Assembly: GCF_016899775.1 (NCBI RefSeq)
Contig: NZ_JACJJE010000014.1
Coordinates: 1-64,000, forward strand
Source: Pseudoflavonifractor capillosus
Lineage (GTDB): Bacteria > Bacillota > Clostridia > Oscillospirales > Oscillospiraceae
Direction of reading: 5' to 3'
DNA length: 64,000 nucleotides
The notes under the pieces were generated by a model. It did not search any database and had not been told where the DNA came from. It was given only the letters and a program-made list of their open reading frames with translations. Positions within the stretch are counted from its first letter, which is position 1, and every line of letters starts with the position of its first letter. Positions 49,041 to 58,113 of the stretch are shown piece after piece. The position numbers and the translations under genes are program-made.

Positions 49041-49874
49041 ATGGCCCATATTTTTGAGATCACAGACATCCATGCACCGGAGCTGCGGCCCTACGCCCAG
49101 CTCACCCACGCCCAGCTGCGCAGCCGCCGGAACCCGGAGCAGGGTATTCTCATCGCCGAGAGCGCCAAGGTCATCGCCTGCGCCCTGAACGCCGGCTGCC
49201 GGCCCGTCTCCTTCCTCATGGAGCAGCGGCAGCTCCCCGCCTTCGCGGAGCAGTTCCAGGACCGGTGCGGAGACGTGCCCGTCTACACCGCCGACCGGGA
49301 GGTCCTCGCCCAGCTCACCGGCTATGCCCTCACCCGGGGGATGCTGTGCGCCATGCGCCGCCCGGCCCTCCCCGCCATGGAGGACCTGTGCCGAAACGCC
49401 CGGCGGATCGCGGTGCTGGAGCATGTCACCGACTCCAGCAACGTGGGGGCCATCTTCCGCTGTGCCGCCGCCCTGGGGATGGACGCGGTGCTGGCAGCCC
49501 CCTCCTGCTGCGACCCGTTTTACCGGCGTTCCATCCGGGTGAGCATGGGGACGGTGTTCCAGATCCCCTGGACCTGGATCGACGGGGCGTGGCCCACCCC
49601 CGGCCTCTCCCGGCTGAAGGAACTGGGGTTTCAGACGGCGGCCCTGGCCCTGGACCACCGCTCCGTCTCCATTGAGGAACCCGCGCTGGCCCGTGCGGAC
49701 AAGCTGGCCCTCCTGCTGGGCTCCGAGGGGGACGGCCTCTCCCCGGAGACCATCGCCGGGTGCGACTACACGGTGCGTATCCCCATGTTCCACCAGGTGG
49801 ACTCCCTGAATGTGGCCGCCGCCGCGGCGGTGGCCTTCTGGCAGCTCCGGCCCCGGACCTCCGGGGAGGGGTGA
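49041..49874 (+). CDS. TrmH/SpoU family RNA 2'-O-methyltransferase
   Basis: The 277-residue protein has an N-terminal substrate domain (HAQLRSRRNPEQGILIAESAKV) and a SPOUT domain with VTDSSNVGAIFRCAAALG (motif 1), LLLGSEGDGLS (motif 2) and VRIPMFHQVDSLNVAAAAAV (motif 3), which form the knotted SAM site. Target RNA is unknown. TATACT at about 48991 is a possible -10. Confidence 0.92.
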   Translation: MAHIFEITDIHAPELRPYAQLTHAQLRSRRNPEQGILIAESAKVIACALNAGCRPVSFLMEQRQLPAFAEQFQDRCGDVPVYTADREVLAQLTGYALTRGMLCAMRRPALPAMEDLCRNARRIAVLEHVTDSSNVGAIFRCAAALGMDAVLAAPSCCDPFYRRSIRVSMGTVFQIPWTWIDGAWPTPGLSRLKELGFQTAALALDHRSVSIEEPALARADKLALLLGSEGDGLSPETIAGCDYTVRIPMFHQVDSLNVAAAAAVAFWQLRPRTSGEG

Positions 49875-49893
49875 GCCATCTATAAAAAAGCTG

Positions 49894-49929
49894 AAATCCG
49901 GCGCGGAGGTTACCTCCGCGCCGGATTTT
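49894..49929. terminator. Terminator between the methyltransferase and helicase genes
   Basis: AAATCCGGCGCGGAGGT pairs with 49912-49928, followed by TTTT. It overlaps the helicase stop codon. Confidence 0.85.
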
Positions 49930-52120
49930 TGCGCTCATGGCGGAAACACTCGTCGCACAGCCGCCCCCGGTGGTGGAGGGGCAGGGCCTTTCCGCAGCGG
50001 GCGCAGAAGCGGATGTTGTTTCGCAGCCGGTGGAGCAGGATCTCGTTGATCTCGTCTGCCACCCGCTCCCGGCTGTCGTAGAGCTTGTCCTCGTCCACAG
50101 GGCAGTCGAAGGCCTTGGCAAAGGAGAAGTAAAGGTCCAGCTTCCGGTAGTACAGCTCCAGCTCCGGCAGAGTGACCTCCCCCTCCGGCTGTCCCGGCTG
50201 CTCAATGGGCTCCCCCCGCTGCCAGCGGTTCAGAAACTGGAAGAACAGCTCCCGCAGGGCCTCCTCCGTCTCGTCAAAGGGGATGTTGGCCGCCCGCAGC
50301 TCCTGCTCCTTGGAGAGCAGGAATCCCATCTCCCGCATCTTGGAGATGATGGCGATGTACCGGGTGATGTCCAGCTTGCGGTAGGGCTCCACCGTGGGCA
50401 TCTGGTTCCACTGGGTCAGGACCTCCAGCAGGTCAAAGTCCACCTGGAGCACCAGGTCGGAGAAGCCCACCACCGCGTACTGCAGAGGCGGGACCACCGC
50501 CTCCAGCCCGGCCCGGATTAGCTCCAGGTTCTGGGTGGCCCCCACATAGCCCTTGGCGTACATGCCGTACCGGCCCGCCCTACCTGCGATCTGGCGGATC
50601 TCCTCCGGTTTCAGGGGGCGGCGCTCCACCCCGTCAAACTTCTCCGTGTCCATGAAGATGACCCGCCGGATGGGCAGGTTCAGCCCCATGCCGATGGCGT
50701 CGGTGGACACGATATACTTCATCTTCCCCTCCAGGAACCCCTCCATCTGTCTGCGGCGGGTGGCGTAGGGCAGGGCCCCGTAGATGATGGCGGGCTCCTT
50801 GCCGCTCTGGCGCAGGTCCTCTGCCACGCTGAGCACCCCCACCTTGGAGAAGGTGATGAGGGCGTCCCCGGGCTGCACCCGCTGGTAGTCGATGGGGTGG
50901 GTCATGCAAATCAGAGGGGTGGTCCGCTGGTGCTCCTGCACCTCATAGGTGTCCCCGCAGCTCTCAATGAGGCGGATGAGCAGGTGCTTGGCCTCCGGGG
51001 CGGCGCACAGGTGGACCTCCGGGGCCAGCACCCCCAGGATGGCCCGGGTCCAGGCGTACCCCCGCTGGGGGTCGGCGATCATCTGGCACTCGTCGATGAC
51101 CGCCACGTCATAGCGCCGCTCCAGGGACAGTTTCTCTGCCGTGGCGGCCATGTGGGTGTCCCCCTCCCGGAGGTCCTCCTCCTCCCCGGTGGACAGGCTG
51201 CAGTCCACCCCGGCGTCCAGCAGGGTCTCCTGGGCCTCCAGGGCCAGCAGCCGCAGAGGGGCCAGATAAATTCCGGTCCCGGCCCGGATGAGCCGCTGAA
51301 ACCCGGCGTAGGTCTTGCCTGTGTTGGTGCCCCCCAGGTGGAGGACAAAGCGGCGGCGCATGGCCCGGGCCTCCGGGTACTCGTCCTTGGGGTTCAGGGC
51401 GATGAGCAGGGACAGGCTGGTGCGGATGGCCTTTGGCACATACCACACCGACCAGACGGCCCCCAGCCCTTCCAGCAGCAGCTGCCCGGCAGGAAAGCCC
51501 TCCGCCTGGAGAAAACGCTCCACGTCGGCCTCAGGCTGCTGATCCGTGAAGTCTGCCAGCGCCTGCCCGGAGGCAGCCCGCAGCACATTGGGATAGCGGG
51601 CGTAGACCTGCCCGGCGAGCGGGTGGTCCGGGTGCTCCCCCAGCCAGCTCCCCGCCTGGAGGAAGTGCTTCAAAATCTCGGGCAGGCGCCTGCTGTCGCA
51701 CCGCTGCTCCAGGGCCAGAAACTCCCCCAGCCAGGCCGCCGCCTGGGAGGTGCGCACTCCCCGCCCCTTTGTCCCGGTGGGGAGCCGGTCCAGAATGCCC
51801 CGGTGGTAGTGCTCCGCCAGCCGCCAGGCTGCCCCGCCGTCCGGCTCCGCCGCCTCCCAGGCCCGCCGCAGCGCCCCGCATACCGCCTCCACATCCCGGG
51901 GCTGGCGCTCCCCACCGGAGCGCCGGCGGTTTCTGCCCTGGGCAAACTGGGGGGTGCTCTCCGCCCGGCTCACGTCCTCCTTGCTCCAGGCCCGGACGAA
52001 GCGCCCGTCAAAGGGCAGATAGCGGGGCTCCGGCAGCAGCTCCCGGATCAGAGCGTTGGTCCACCCCCGCCGCTTCAACAGGGAGGCGGTCCAGTATTTT
52101 CCTCGGCTGCGTCCCGACAC
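49910..52120 (-). CDS. SUV3-like superfamily 2 helicase with C-terminal zinc ribbon
   Basis: This 736-residue protein has LGGTNTGKTYAGFQ (Walker A), VAVIDECQMIADPQRGYAWT (motif II with DECQ), IIYGALPYATRRRQMEGFL, VSTDAIGMGLNLPIRRVIFMD and QIAGRAGRYGMY (motif VI), the set seen in SUV3/mitochondrial degradosome helicases. The N-terminal 260 residues are basic and not recognised. The end (CARCGKALPLHHRGRLCDEC) is a four-Cys zinc ribbon. A GTG at 52120 is preferred since GAGGAG precedes it. It is 99 bases downstream of ptsI. RNA or RNA-DNA unwinding is likely. Confidence 0.85.
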   Translation of the reverse strand: MSGRSRGKYWTASLLKRRGWTNALIRELLPEPRYLPFDGRFVRAWSKEDVSRAESTPQFAQGRNRRRSGGERQPRDVEAVCGALRRAWEAAEPDGGAAWRLAEHYHRGILDRLPTGTKGRGVRTSQAAAWLGEFLALEQRCDSRRLPEILKHFLQAGSWLGEHPDHPLAGQVYARYPNVLRAASGQALADFTDQQPEADVERFLQAEGFPAGQLLLEGLGAVWSVWYVPKAIRTSLSLLIALNPKDEYPEARAMRRRFVLHLGGTNTGKTYAGFQRLIRAGTGIYLAPLRLLALEAQETLLDAGVDCSLSTGEEEDLREGDTHMAATAEKLSLERRYDVAVIDECQMIADPQRGYAWTRAILGVLAPEVHLCAAPEAKHLLIRLIESCGDTYEVQEHQRTTPLICMTHPIDYQRVQPGDALITFSKVGVLSVAEDLRQSGKEPAIIYGALPYATRRRQMEGFLEGKMKYIVSTDAIGMGLNLPIRRVIFMDTEKFDGVERRPLKPEEIRQIAGRAGRYGMYAKGYVGATQNLELIRAGLEAVVPPLQYAVVGFSDLVLQVDFDLLEVLTQWNQMPTVEPYRKLDITRYIAIISKMREMGFLLSKEQELRAANIPFDETEEALRELFFQFLNRWQRGEPIEQPGQPEGEVTLPELELYYRKLDLYFSFAKAFDCPVDEDKLYDSRERVADEINEILLHRLRNNIRFCARCGKALPLHHRGRLCDECFRHERKNPARR

Positions 52121-52219
52121 GGTGCATTCTCCTCTCTCCTGTGCAGTCGCTCTCCTGTCCAGTATAGCCGAAGCGGGCAAAATCTTCAACCGCAGATCGC
52201 GCTGCCCCTTCCGTCCGCT

Positions 52220-53851
52220 CTATGAATTGGGCGGCAGCCGCAGGTCCAGCCCCCGGATGCGCCGGCGCAGGGGCAGGATGGCGGAGGGGGACACGGACAG
52301 CTCGTCCACCCCCATCCGGAGAAAGAGCTCGGTGAGGGCCAGGTCTGCCCCCAGCTCCCCGCAGACCCCCACCCAGCAGCCGTGGCGGTGGCCCGCCTCC
52401 ACCGCCATGCGCACCATCCGCAGCACCGCCGGATGGTGGGGGTCGTAGAAGGGGTCCAGCCTGGGGTTCTGCCGGTCAATGGCCAGGGTGTACTGGGCCA
52501 GATCGTTGGTGCCCAGGGAGAAGAAGTCCACCTCCCGGGCCAGCTCGTCGGCGATCATCACGGCGGCGGGGGTCTCCACCATGATCCCCACCTCCACGCG
52601 GCCTATAGGACAGCCCTGGCCGTTCAGCTCCCTGCGGCAGTCCTCCAGCAGCTCCCTGGCGTCCTTCACCTCCCGCACGGAGATGATCATGGGAAACATG
52701 ACGGCCACCGTCCCGTAGGCGCTGGCGCGGAGGATGGCCCTCAGCTGCGTTTTGAACAGGTCTTTCCGGGTCAGGCAGATGCGGATAGCCCGGTAGCCCA
52801 GGGCGGGGTTCTCCTCCCTCTCCAGGCCGAAGTAATCCGCCTTCTTGTCCGCCCCGATGTCCAGTGTGCGGATGACCACCTTTTTCCCCGCCATGGTCTC
52901 CACCACCCGGCGGTAGACGGCAAGCTGCTCCTCCTCCGTGGGGGGGTGACCGCTGTTCAGATAGAGGAACTCGCTGCGGAACAGCCCGATGCCCTGGGCG
53001 TCGTTCTGGAGGACCAGCCCTACGTCGGCGTCGCTGCCGATATTGGCGAACACCTGGATCTCGGTGCCGTCCAGGGTTACATTGGGCTTCTTTTTCAGCC
53101 CCTGAAGGAGGGACGCCTGCTCGGCGTCGGCCCGCCTTCTGGCCTCCATGGCGGCCAGGAGACTGGGCGCCGGGTCCACATACAGGCACTGGTTATAGCC
53201 GTCCAACACCGCCATTCGGCCGTCCCAGGCCGGGTCCGCCTCCACCCCCACCAGGGCGGGGATGCCCATGGTCCGGGCCAGAATGGCGGTGTGGCTGTTG
53301 GTGGAGCCGCCCCGGGTGACAAACCCCCGCAGCTTCCGCTTGTCCAGCTGCACCGTCTCGCTGGGGGACAGGTCGTCCGCCATCAGGATGAAGGGCTCAT
53401 CCCAGTCCGGCTTCTCCTCCGCTCCCGCCAGGACGGCCTGGAGCCGGTGGGCCACGTCCCGCACATCCGCCGCCCGGGCCTGCATGTAGGTATCCTCCAT
53501 GGCCGCAAAGGCGGCGGCAAAGTTCTCTCCCGTCACCTGGACCGCGTGCTCGGCGGTGCCCCCCTGGGTGCGGATGACGCTTCTCACCGCGTCCAGAAAG
53601 TCCTCGTCCTCCAGCATCATCTGGTGGATCTCAAAGATGGCGGCGTTGTCCTCCCCCACCTCCCCTACGGCGCTCTCATAGAGAGACCTCAGCTGGGCCT
53701 GGGCCCTGGCGCGGGCCTGCTCAAACCGCTCCAGCTCCTCCTCCGGGGCAAGGCCGGAGATGGACTGGGCCTGGACCTCCCGTTTCTGAAACCAGCGGAG
53801 CCGGCCGATGGCAATTCCATCCCATATGGATTTCCCTGCGGCAGCCTTCAT
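52220..53851 (-). CDS. ptsI: PTS enzyme I (phosphoenolpyruvate-protein phosphotransferase)
   Basis: The 543-residue protein has the active-site GGSTNSHTAILAR (phospho-His), the PEP-binding GIGLFRSEFLYL and TLDIGADKK regions, and the C-terminal FFSLGTNDLAQYTLAIDR and GVCGELGAD. It passes phosphate from PEP to HPr. The start at 53851 lies behind GGACGG; the ATG at 53863 is too near AGGAAAGG. It follows ptsH within the trehalose operon, not in a separate pts operon. Confidence 0.93.
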   Translation of the reverse strand: MKAAAGKSIWDGIAIGRLRWFQKREVQAQSISGLAPEEELERFEQARARAQAQLRSLYESAVGEVGEDNAAIFEIHQMMLEDEDFLDAVRSVIRTQGGTAEHAVQVTGENFAAAFAAMEDTYMQARAADVRDVAHRLQAVLAGAEEKPDWDEPFILMADDLSPSETVQLDKRKLRGFVTRGGSTNSHTAILARTMGIPALVGVEADPAWDGRMAVLDGYNQCLYVDPAPSLLAAMEARRRADAEQASLLQGLKKKPNVTLDGTEIQVFANIGSDADVGLVLQNDAQGIGLFRSEFLYLNSGHPPTEEEQLAVYRRVVETMAGKKVVIRTLDIGADKKADYFGLEREENPALGYRAIRICLTRKDLFKTQLRAILRASAYGTVAVMFPMIISVREVKDARELLEDCRRELNGQGCPIGRVEVGIMVETPAAVMIADELAREVDFFSLGTNDLAQYTLAIDRQNPRLDPFYDPHHPAVLRMVRMAVEAGHRHGCWVGVCGELGADLALTELFLRMGVDELSVSPSAILPLRRRIRGLDLRLPPNS

Positions 53852-53882
53852 ATCCGTCCACATCCTTTCCTGGGCGGCAAAA

Positions 53883-53914
53883 GCGCCCTGCGGATTTTAG
53901 TCTCCGCAGGGCGC
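53883..53914 (-). terminator. Attenuating hairpin between ptsH and ptsI
   Basis: GCGCCCTGCGGA pairs perfectly with 53903-53914 around 8 bases, with TTTT following on the minus strand and TTTCTTTT on the plus strand. It may lower ptsI expression relative to ptsH. Confidence 0.7.
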
Positions 53915-53935
53915 TTTCTTTTATGTGGGCCTCTC

Positions 53936-54193
53936 TCACAGATTCTCCTGGAAAAACTTCTCCATGGCGGCGGCGGCCTCCTCCTCATCGGCCCCCTCCA
54001 CGGTGACGGTCACCGTATTTCCCTGCTTGATTCCCATGCCCATCAGGGCCATGAGCTTGGTGGCGGCGGCGGTCTTGCCGTCCTTCTCCACGGTGATAGA
54101 GCTCTGGAAGGCTTTGGCCGCCTTTACCAGCAGGCCGGCGGGGCGGGCGTGGATGCCCACGGGATCGGTAATGGTGTACTGGAACTGTTTCAT
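53936..54193 (-). CDS. ptsH: HPr, phosphocarrier protein without Ser46
   Basis: The 85-residue protein has GIHARPAG with the phosphoryl-carrying His15. At the position of the regulatory Ser46 the sequence is ATKLMALMGMG: residue 46 is Lys. In most Firmicutes HPr this serine is phosphorylated by HPr kinase to drive catabolite repression through CcpA. This protein can carry sugar phosphate but should not take part in that switch. The ATG at 54193 follows AAGGAG. Confidence 0.9.
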   Translation of the reverse strand: MKQFQYTITDPVGIHARPAGLLVKAAKAFQSSITVEKDGKTAAATKLMALMGMGIKQGNTVTVTVEGADEEEAAAAMEKFFQENL

Positions 54194-54242
54194 GATTGTA
54201 TGCACTCCTTTTCTTTGTATCCGTTTCCGGGATGACCCGCCT

Positions 54243-55892
54243 TTAGTTACGGCGGAGTAATAACATGGATTCGTAGGGCCGCAGCTCCATCTCCGGCTCA
54301 GGCTTGGAGTCGGGATAGTTGGCCAGCAGAACCTGGTATCCCTCCAGGTCCACCGGGCATTTCCAGGTACAGGGCTTTCGGTAGAAGTTGCTGACGCACA
54401 GCAGCTCCGTCCCCTCCCAGCTGCGCCGGTAGGCCAGCACCGAGGGGTTCTCCGGGTCCAGGGGGGCGAAGTCCCCCCGAGAGATCACGTCGTGCTCCCT
54501 GCGCAGCTGAATCAGGGTCTTGTAGTAGGAGAAGATGGAGTCCGGGTCGTCCACCTGGGCGGCGGCGTTGATCTTCTCACAGTTGGGGTTGACGCTGATC
54601 CACGGGGTCCCGCCGGTGAAGCCGCCGTTTTCCGAGCCGTCCCACTGCATGGGGGTGCGGGCGTTGTCCCGGGAGTGGACCTTCAGAATGTTATAGGCGC
54701 TCTCCTGGCTCATACCCTTGTCCCGCAAAATCTGGAAGTGGTTCAGGCTCTCCACATCCCGGTATTGGCTCAGATCGGTAAATCCGGCGTTGGTCATGCC
54801 GATCTCCTCCCCCTGGTAGAGATAGGGGGTGCCCCGCAGGCAGTGGATCACCCCGGCCAGCATCTTGGCCGACTGCTTCCAGTACTCCCCCTCGTCCCCA
54901 AAGCGGGAGACCACCCGGGGCTGATCGTGGTTGCACCAGAACACCGCGTTCCATGCGTTGTGCTCCGCCATCCCCTGCTGCCAGGAGAAGATGATGTCCT
55001 TGAGCTTCTGGAAATCCGTGGGCACCAGCACCCACTTCTCGTTGCCCATGAAGTCCACCTTCAGGTGGTGGAAGGAGAACACCATGGTCAGCTCGTGGCT
55101 GTCCGCCCCGGCATACTGGAAGCAGTTCTCCATGGAGGTGGAGGACATCTCCCCCACGGTGATGATCCCCGGGTCCCGGCCGAAGGTGGCCTCGTTGAGC
55201 TCCTTGAGATACTGGTGGATCTTGGGCCCGTCGGTGTAGAACCGGCGGCCGTCCCCCTGGTGGTCGTCCTCAAAGGAGTCCTTGCTGATCAGGTTGATCA
55301 CATCGAAGCGAAAGCCCCTGACCCCCTTGCCCATCCAGAAGCGGACCACGTCCTGGACCTCTCGCCGGACCTCCGGGTTGTCCCAGTTCAGGTCCGCCTG
55401 GGTCTTGTCAAAGAGATGGAGATAGTATTCGTCAAACTGGGGGACGTATTCCCAGGCACTGCCGCCGAATTTGCTCTCCCAGTTGGTGGGAGGGGCGCCG
55501 TCGGGCTTGCCCTTTTTCCAAATATAGTAGGCCTTGTACTTTGGGTCCCCGGCCAGGGCCTTTTGGAACCACTCGTGCTGGGTGGAGGTGTGGTTGAACA
55601 CCATGTCCAGCATCAGGCCGATGCCCCGCTGCTCCGCCTGGCGGGAGAGCTCCTCAAAGTCGGCCATGGTGCCGTACCGGGGGTCGATGTTCCGGTAGTC
55701 GGCCACATCATAGCCGTTGTCGTTCTGGGGGGACACAAAGAAGGGGGTCAGCCAGAGATAGTCCACGCCCAGCTCCTTCAGATAGTCCAGCTTGGCGGTG
55801 ACCCCTTTCAATTCTCCCAGTCCGTCCCCGTTGGTGTCCAGGAAGGACTTGGGGTAGATCTGATAGACGACGCTCTTCTTAAAATCCTGCAT
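54243..55892 (-). CDS. treC: Alpha,alpha-phosphotrehalase (GH13)
   Basis: The 549-residue GH13 enzyme has GVDYLWLTPFFVSPQNDNGYDV, DMVFNHTS, GFRFDVINLIS (nucleophile Asp), TVGEMSS (acid/base Glu) and CNHDQPRVVSRFGD (third Asp). These and its place 15 bases after the EII gene support hydrolysis of trehalose-6-phosphate to glucose and glucose-6-phosphate. Oligo-1,6-glucosidase or sucrose-isomer hydrolysis is an alternative. Confidence 0.88.
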   Translation of the reverse strand: MQDFKKSVVYQIYPKSFLDTNGDGLGELKGVTAKLDYLKELGVDYLWLTPFFVSPQNDNGYDVADYRNIDPRYGTMADFEELSRQAEQRGIGLMLDMVFNHTSTQHEWFQKALAGDPKYKAYYIWKKGKPDGAPPTNWESKFGGSAWEYVPQFDEYYLHLFDKTQADLNWDNPEVRREVQDVVRFWMGKGVRGFRFDVINLISKDSFEDDHQGDGRRFYTDGPKIHQYLKELNEATFGRDPGIITVGEMSSTSMENCFQYAGADSHELTMVFSFHHLKVDFMGNEKWVLVPTDFQKLKDIIFSWQQGMAEHNAWNAVFWCNHDQPRVVSRFGDEGEYWKQSAKMLAGVIHCLRGTPYLYQGEEIGMTNAGFTDLSQYRDVESLNHFQILRDKGMSQESAYNILKVHSRDNARTPMQWDGSENGGFTGGTPWISVNPNCEKINAAAQVDDPDSIFSYYKTLIQLRREHDVISRGDFAPLDPENPSVLAYRRSWEGTELLCVSNFYRKPCTWKCPVDLEGYQVLLANYPDSKPEPEMELRPYESMLLLRRN

Positions 55893-55907
55893 GGGTACAG
55901 CCTCCTC

Positions 55908-57869
55908 TTAGAAGCGGATGACCACGGTCCGGCCCGCCTGGGCGTCCACGTTGGTCTCAAAGGTGGGGGCAAGGTCGCCGGGATCGGTGACCAGGAAGGC
56001 GGTGGTAGTGGGGTGTCCGGCCGCCTTGATCTTCTCCGGATCGAAGGTGATCAATTTGTCGCCCAAGTGCACCCGGTCCCCCTCCTTCACGTGGAGCTGA
56101 AAGCCGTCGCCGTTCATGGACACCGTGTCGATGCCCACGTGGATGAGCAGCTCCGCCCCGTTGTCCAGGGTGAGCCCCACCGCGTGGCGGCTGTCCTCAA
56201 TGACGGAGCACACGGTGGCGTCGGCGGGGGCAACCACCACGTTGCCGGTGGGCTCAATGCCCACCCCCTCCCCCAGGATGCCCTGGGAGAACACCTGGTC
56301 GGGGATCTCCTCCATGGGGATGACCCGGCCGGACAGAGGGGCGGTGACGCCCTCCGCCCCAGCGGCGGGGGGCTCCGCCTGGGGCTGTTCCTCTGCGTCG
56401 GGGGCGACGGAGGGGGCCGCGGGCTCCGCGGCGGCCGTACTCAGCCCCCGGTCGGCGGCGGACAGCTTCCGGCTGCCCACCAGGATGGTCAGGACAAAGG
56501 GCACCGCGACGGCCACCAACATGGCGATGAGGAAGTTCAGCCAGAACTGGGGCTTGATGGACAGAATCCCGGGCAGGCCGCCCACACCGATGGAGTAGGC
56601 CTCCACGCCGGTGCCGATAGAGATGACCGCCCCGCAGGCGGAGCCGATCATGCCGCACACCAGGGGAAACCCGTATTTCAGGTTGACGCCGAAGAGGGCG
56701 GGTTCGGTGACGCCCAGGTAGCAGGAGATGCAGGCGGGGATGTTCACCTGCTGGGCCCGCTCATTCTTCTTTTGGAGCACACTCATAGCCAGCACAGCGG
56801 AGCCCTGGGCGATGTTGGACAGGGCGATCATGGGCCACAGGTTGGTGCCGCCGTACAGGTTCACCAGCTGGGAGTCGATGGCGTTGGTCATGTGGTGCAG
56901 TCCGGTCATCACAATGGGGGCGTACAGCAGGCCGAAGAGGGCCGCAAACAGCCAGCGCACATTGGAGGTGAGGCCGGCATACACCACCGAGGCGATGGCG
57001 TCGCCGATCTGCCATCCGATGGGACCCACGATCGTGTGGGCCACCAGGACCGCCGGCACCAGGGAGCAGAAGGGCACCACGATCATGCTCACCACTTCGG
57101 GGCAGATCTTTTTAAAGAACTTCTCCAGGTACACCAGCACAAAGCCGGCCAGCATGGCGGCGATGACCTGGCCCTGATAGCCGATCATCTGGATCTGGAC
57201 AAAGCCGAAGTCCCACACGGGGATGTCCTCCACGGCGGTGGTAGCCACCGAGAAGCCGTTGAGCAGCTGGGGGGACACCAGGGTCAGGCCCAGGATGATG
57301 CCCAGGATCTGGGTGGTGCCCATCTTCTTGGTGATGGACCACACGATGCCCACGGGCAGCATGTGGAACACCGCCTCGCCGATGAGCCACAGGAAGCTGT
57401 ACATGCCGGCCCAAAACTGGGACACATCCGCCAGGCTCTGGGTCCCGCCGCCCAGGAAGTTGATCTCACCGATGATGTTTCGGAAGCCCAGGATCAGGCC
57501 GCCACAGATGAGGGCGGGGATGATGGGGGCGAAGATCTCGCCCAGAGTGCCCATGATCCGCTGGAGCAGAGACTGGTTCGTCTGGGCAGCCGCCTTCACC
57601 GCATCTTTGCTGACCCCCTCAATGCCCGCGCAGGCGGTGAACTCATTGTAGAAGATGGCCACATCGTTGCCGATGATGACCTGAAACTGTCCGGCCTGGG
57701 TAAAGGTCCCCTTTACCGCCGGGATGGCCTCGATGGCCGCCGTGTCCGCCTTGGCCGGGTCCGCCAGCACAAACCGCATCCGGGTCATGCAGTGGGACAC
57801 CGCCTGAATATTTTCCCTGCCTCCAATGGCCCGCAGAAGCGTCTGTACATCTGCCTGATACTTTGCCAT
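55908..57869 (-). CDS. treP: PTS trehalose-type EIIBCA transporter
   Basis: The 653-residue protein has an N-terminal EIIB domain with phospho-Cys in SHCMTRMRF, a ten-helix EIIC part (GGLILGFRNIIGEINFLGGG, CYLGVTEPALFGVNLKYGFP), a Pro/Ala linker, and a fused Crr-type EIIA with phospho-His in LLIHVGIDTV. Trehalose permeases often lack their own EIIA; here the fusion completes the chain. ATG at 57869 after GGAGGG. The TreR site upstream supports trehalose as substrate. Confidence 0.9.
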   Translation of the reverse strand: MAKYQADVQTLLRAIGGRENIQAVSHCMTRMRFVLADPAKADTAAIEAIPAVKGTFTQAGQFQVIIGNDVAIFYNEFTACAGIEGVSKDAVKAAAQTNQSLLQRIMGTLGEIFAPIIPALICGGLILGFRNIIGEINFLGGGTQSLADVSQFWAGMYSFLWLIGEAVFHMLPVGIVWSITKKMGTTQILGIILGLTLVSPQLLNGFSVATTAVEDIPVWDFGFVQIQMIGYQGQVIAAMLAGFVLVYLEKFFKKICPEVVSMIVVPFCSLVPAVLVAHTIVGPIGWQIGDAIASVVYAGLTSNVRWLFAALFGLLYAPIVMTGLHHMTNAIDSQLVNLYGGTNLWPMIALSNIAQGSAVLAMSVLQKKNERAQQVNIPACISCYLGVTEPALFGVNLKYGFPLVCGMIGSACGAVISIGTGVEAYSIGVGGLPGILSIKPQFWLNFLIAMLVAVAVPFVLTILVGSRKLSAADRGLSTAAAEPAAPSVAPDAEEQPQAEPPAAGAEGVTAPLSGRVIPMEEIPDQVFSQGILGEGVGIEPTGNVVVAPADATVCSVIEDSRHAVGLTLDNGAELLIHVGIDTVSMNGDGFQLHVKEGDRVHLGDKLITFDPEKIKAAGHPTTTAFLVTDPGDLAPTFETNVDAQAGRTVVIRF

Positions 57870-57952
57870 GGGCGCCTTCCCTCCTGTTGGTTCTAATGTT
57901 TATCCTAGATTTCCCTCGTTTTTTGGAGAAATCCCGTCTCTGTGCACCACAA

Positions 57953-57981
57953 ATCATAGTATACTTGTTTAAACAAGTCAA
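57953..57981 (-). promoter_or_regulatory. treP promoter with TreR-like operator in the spacer
   Basis: On the minus strand TTGACT (57981-57976), 17 bases, TATGAT (57958-57953). The 16-base palindrome ACTTGTTTAAACAAGT at 57963-57978 fills the spacer, so a bound repressor would block polymerase. A variant (TTGTTTAAACAG) lies at 58090-58101 just before treR. Confidence 0.85.
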
Positions 57982-58042
57982 TGCGCCATTTTCATAAAAC
58001 TGGAATCTGTTTTTTGTTCAAATTCACCCAGCCGCTTGTCCT

Positions 58043-58101
58043 TGACTTTTCCAGGCCGGGAGTGGTAATCTGATACCGCATCACAACAAGTTGTTTAAAC
58101 A
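58043..58101 (+). promoter_or_regulatory. treR promoter and operator half
   Basis: TTGACT at about 58043-58048, an 18-base spacer, TAATCT, then the TTGTTTAAACAG operator at 58090-58101. This suggests auto-repression of treR, coupled to the treP promoter in the opposite direction. Confidence 0.6.
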
Positions 58102-58113
58102 GGGAGGCCCCCT

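Noticed and set aside
54492-57896. 1134-codon plus-strand frame
   Set aside because: It lies opposite treC and treP in a GC-rich region, His/Gly/Gln-rich and without ribosome site or family; a shadow frame.
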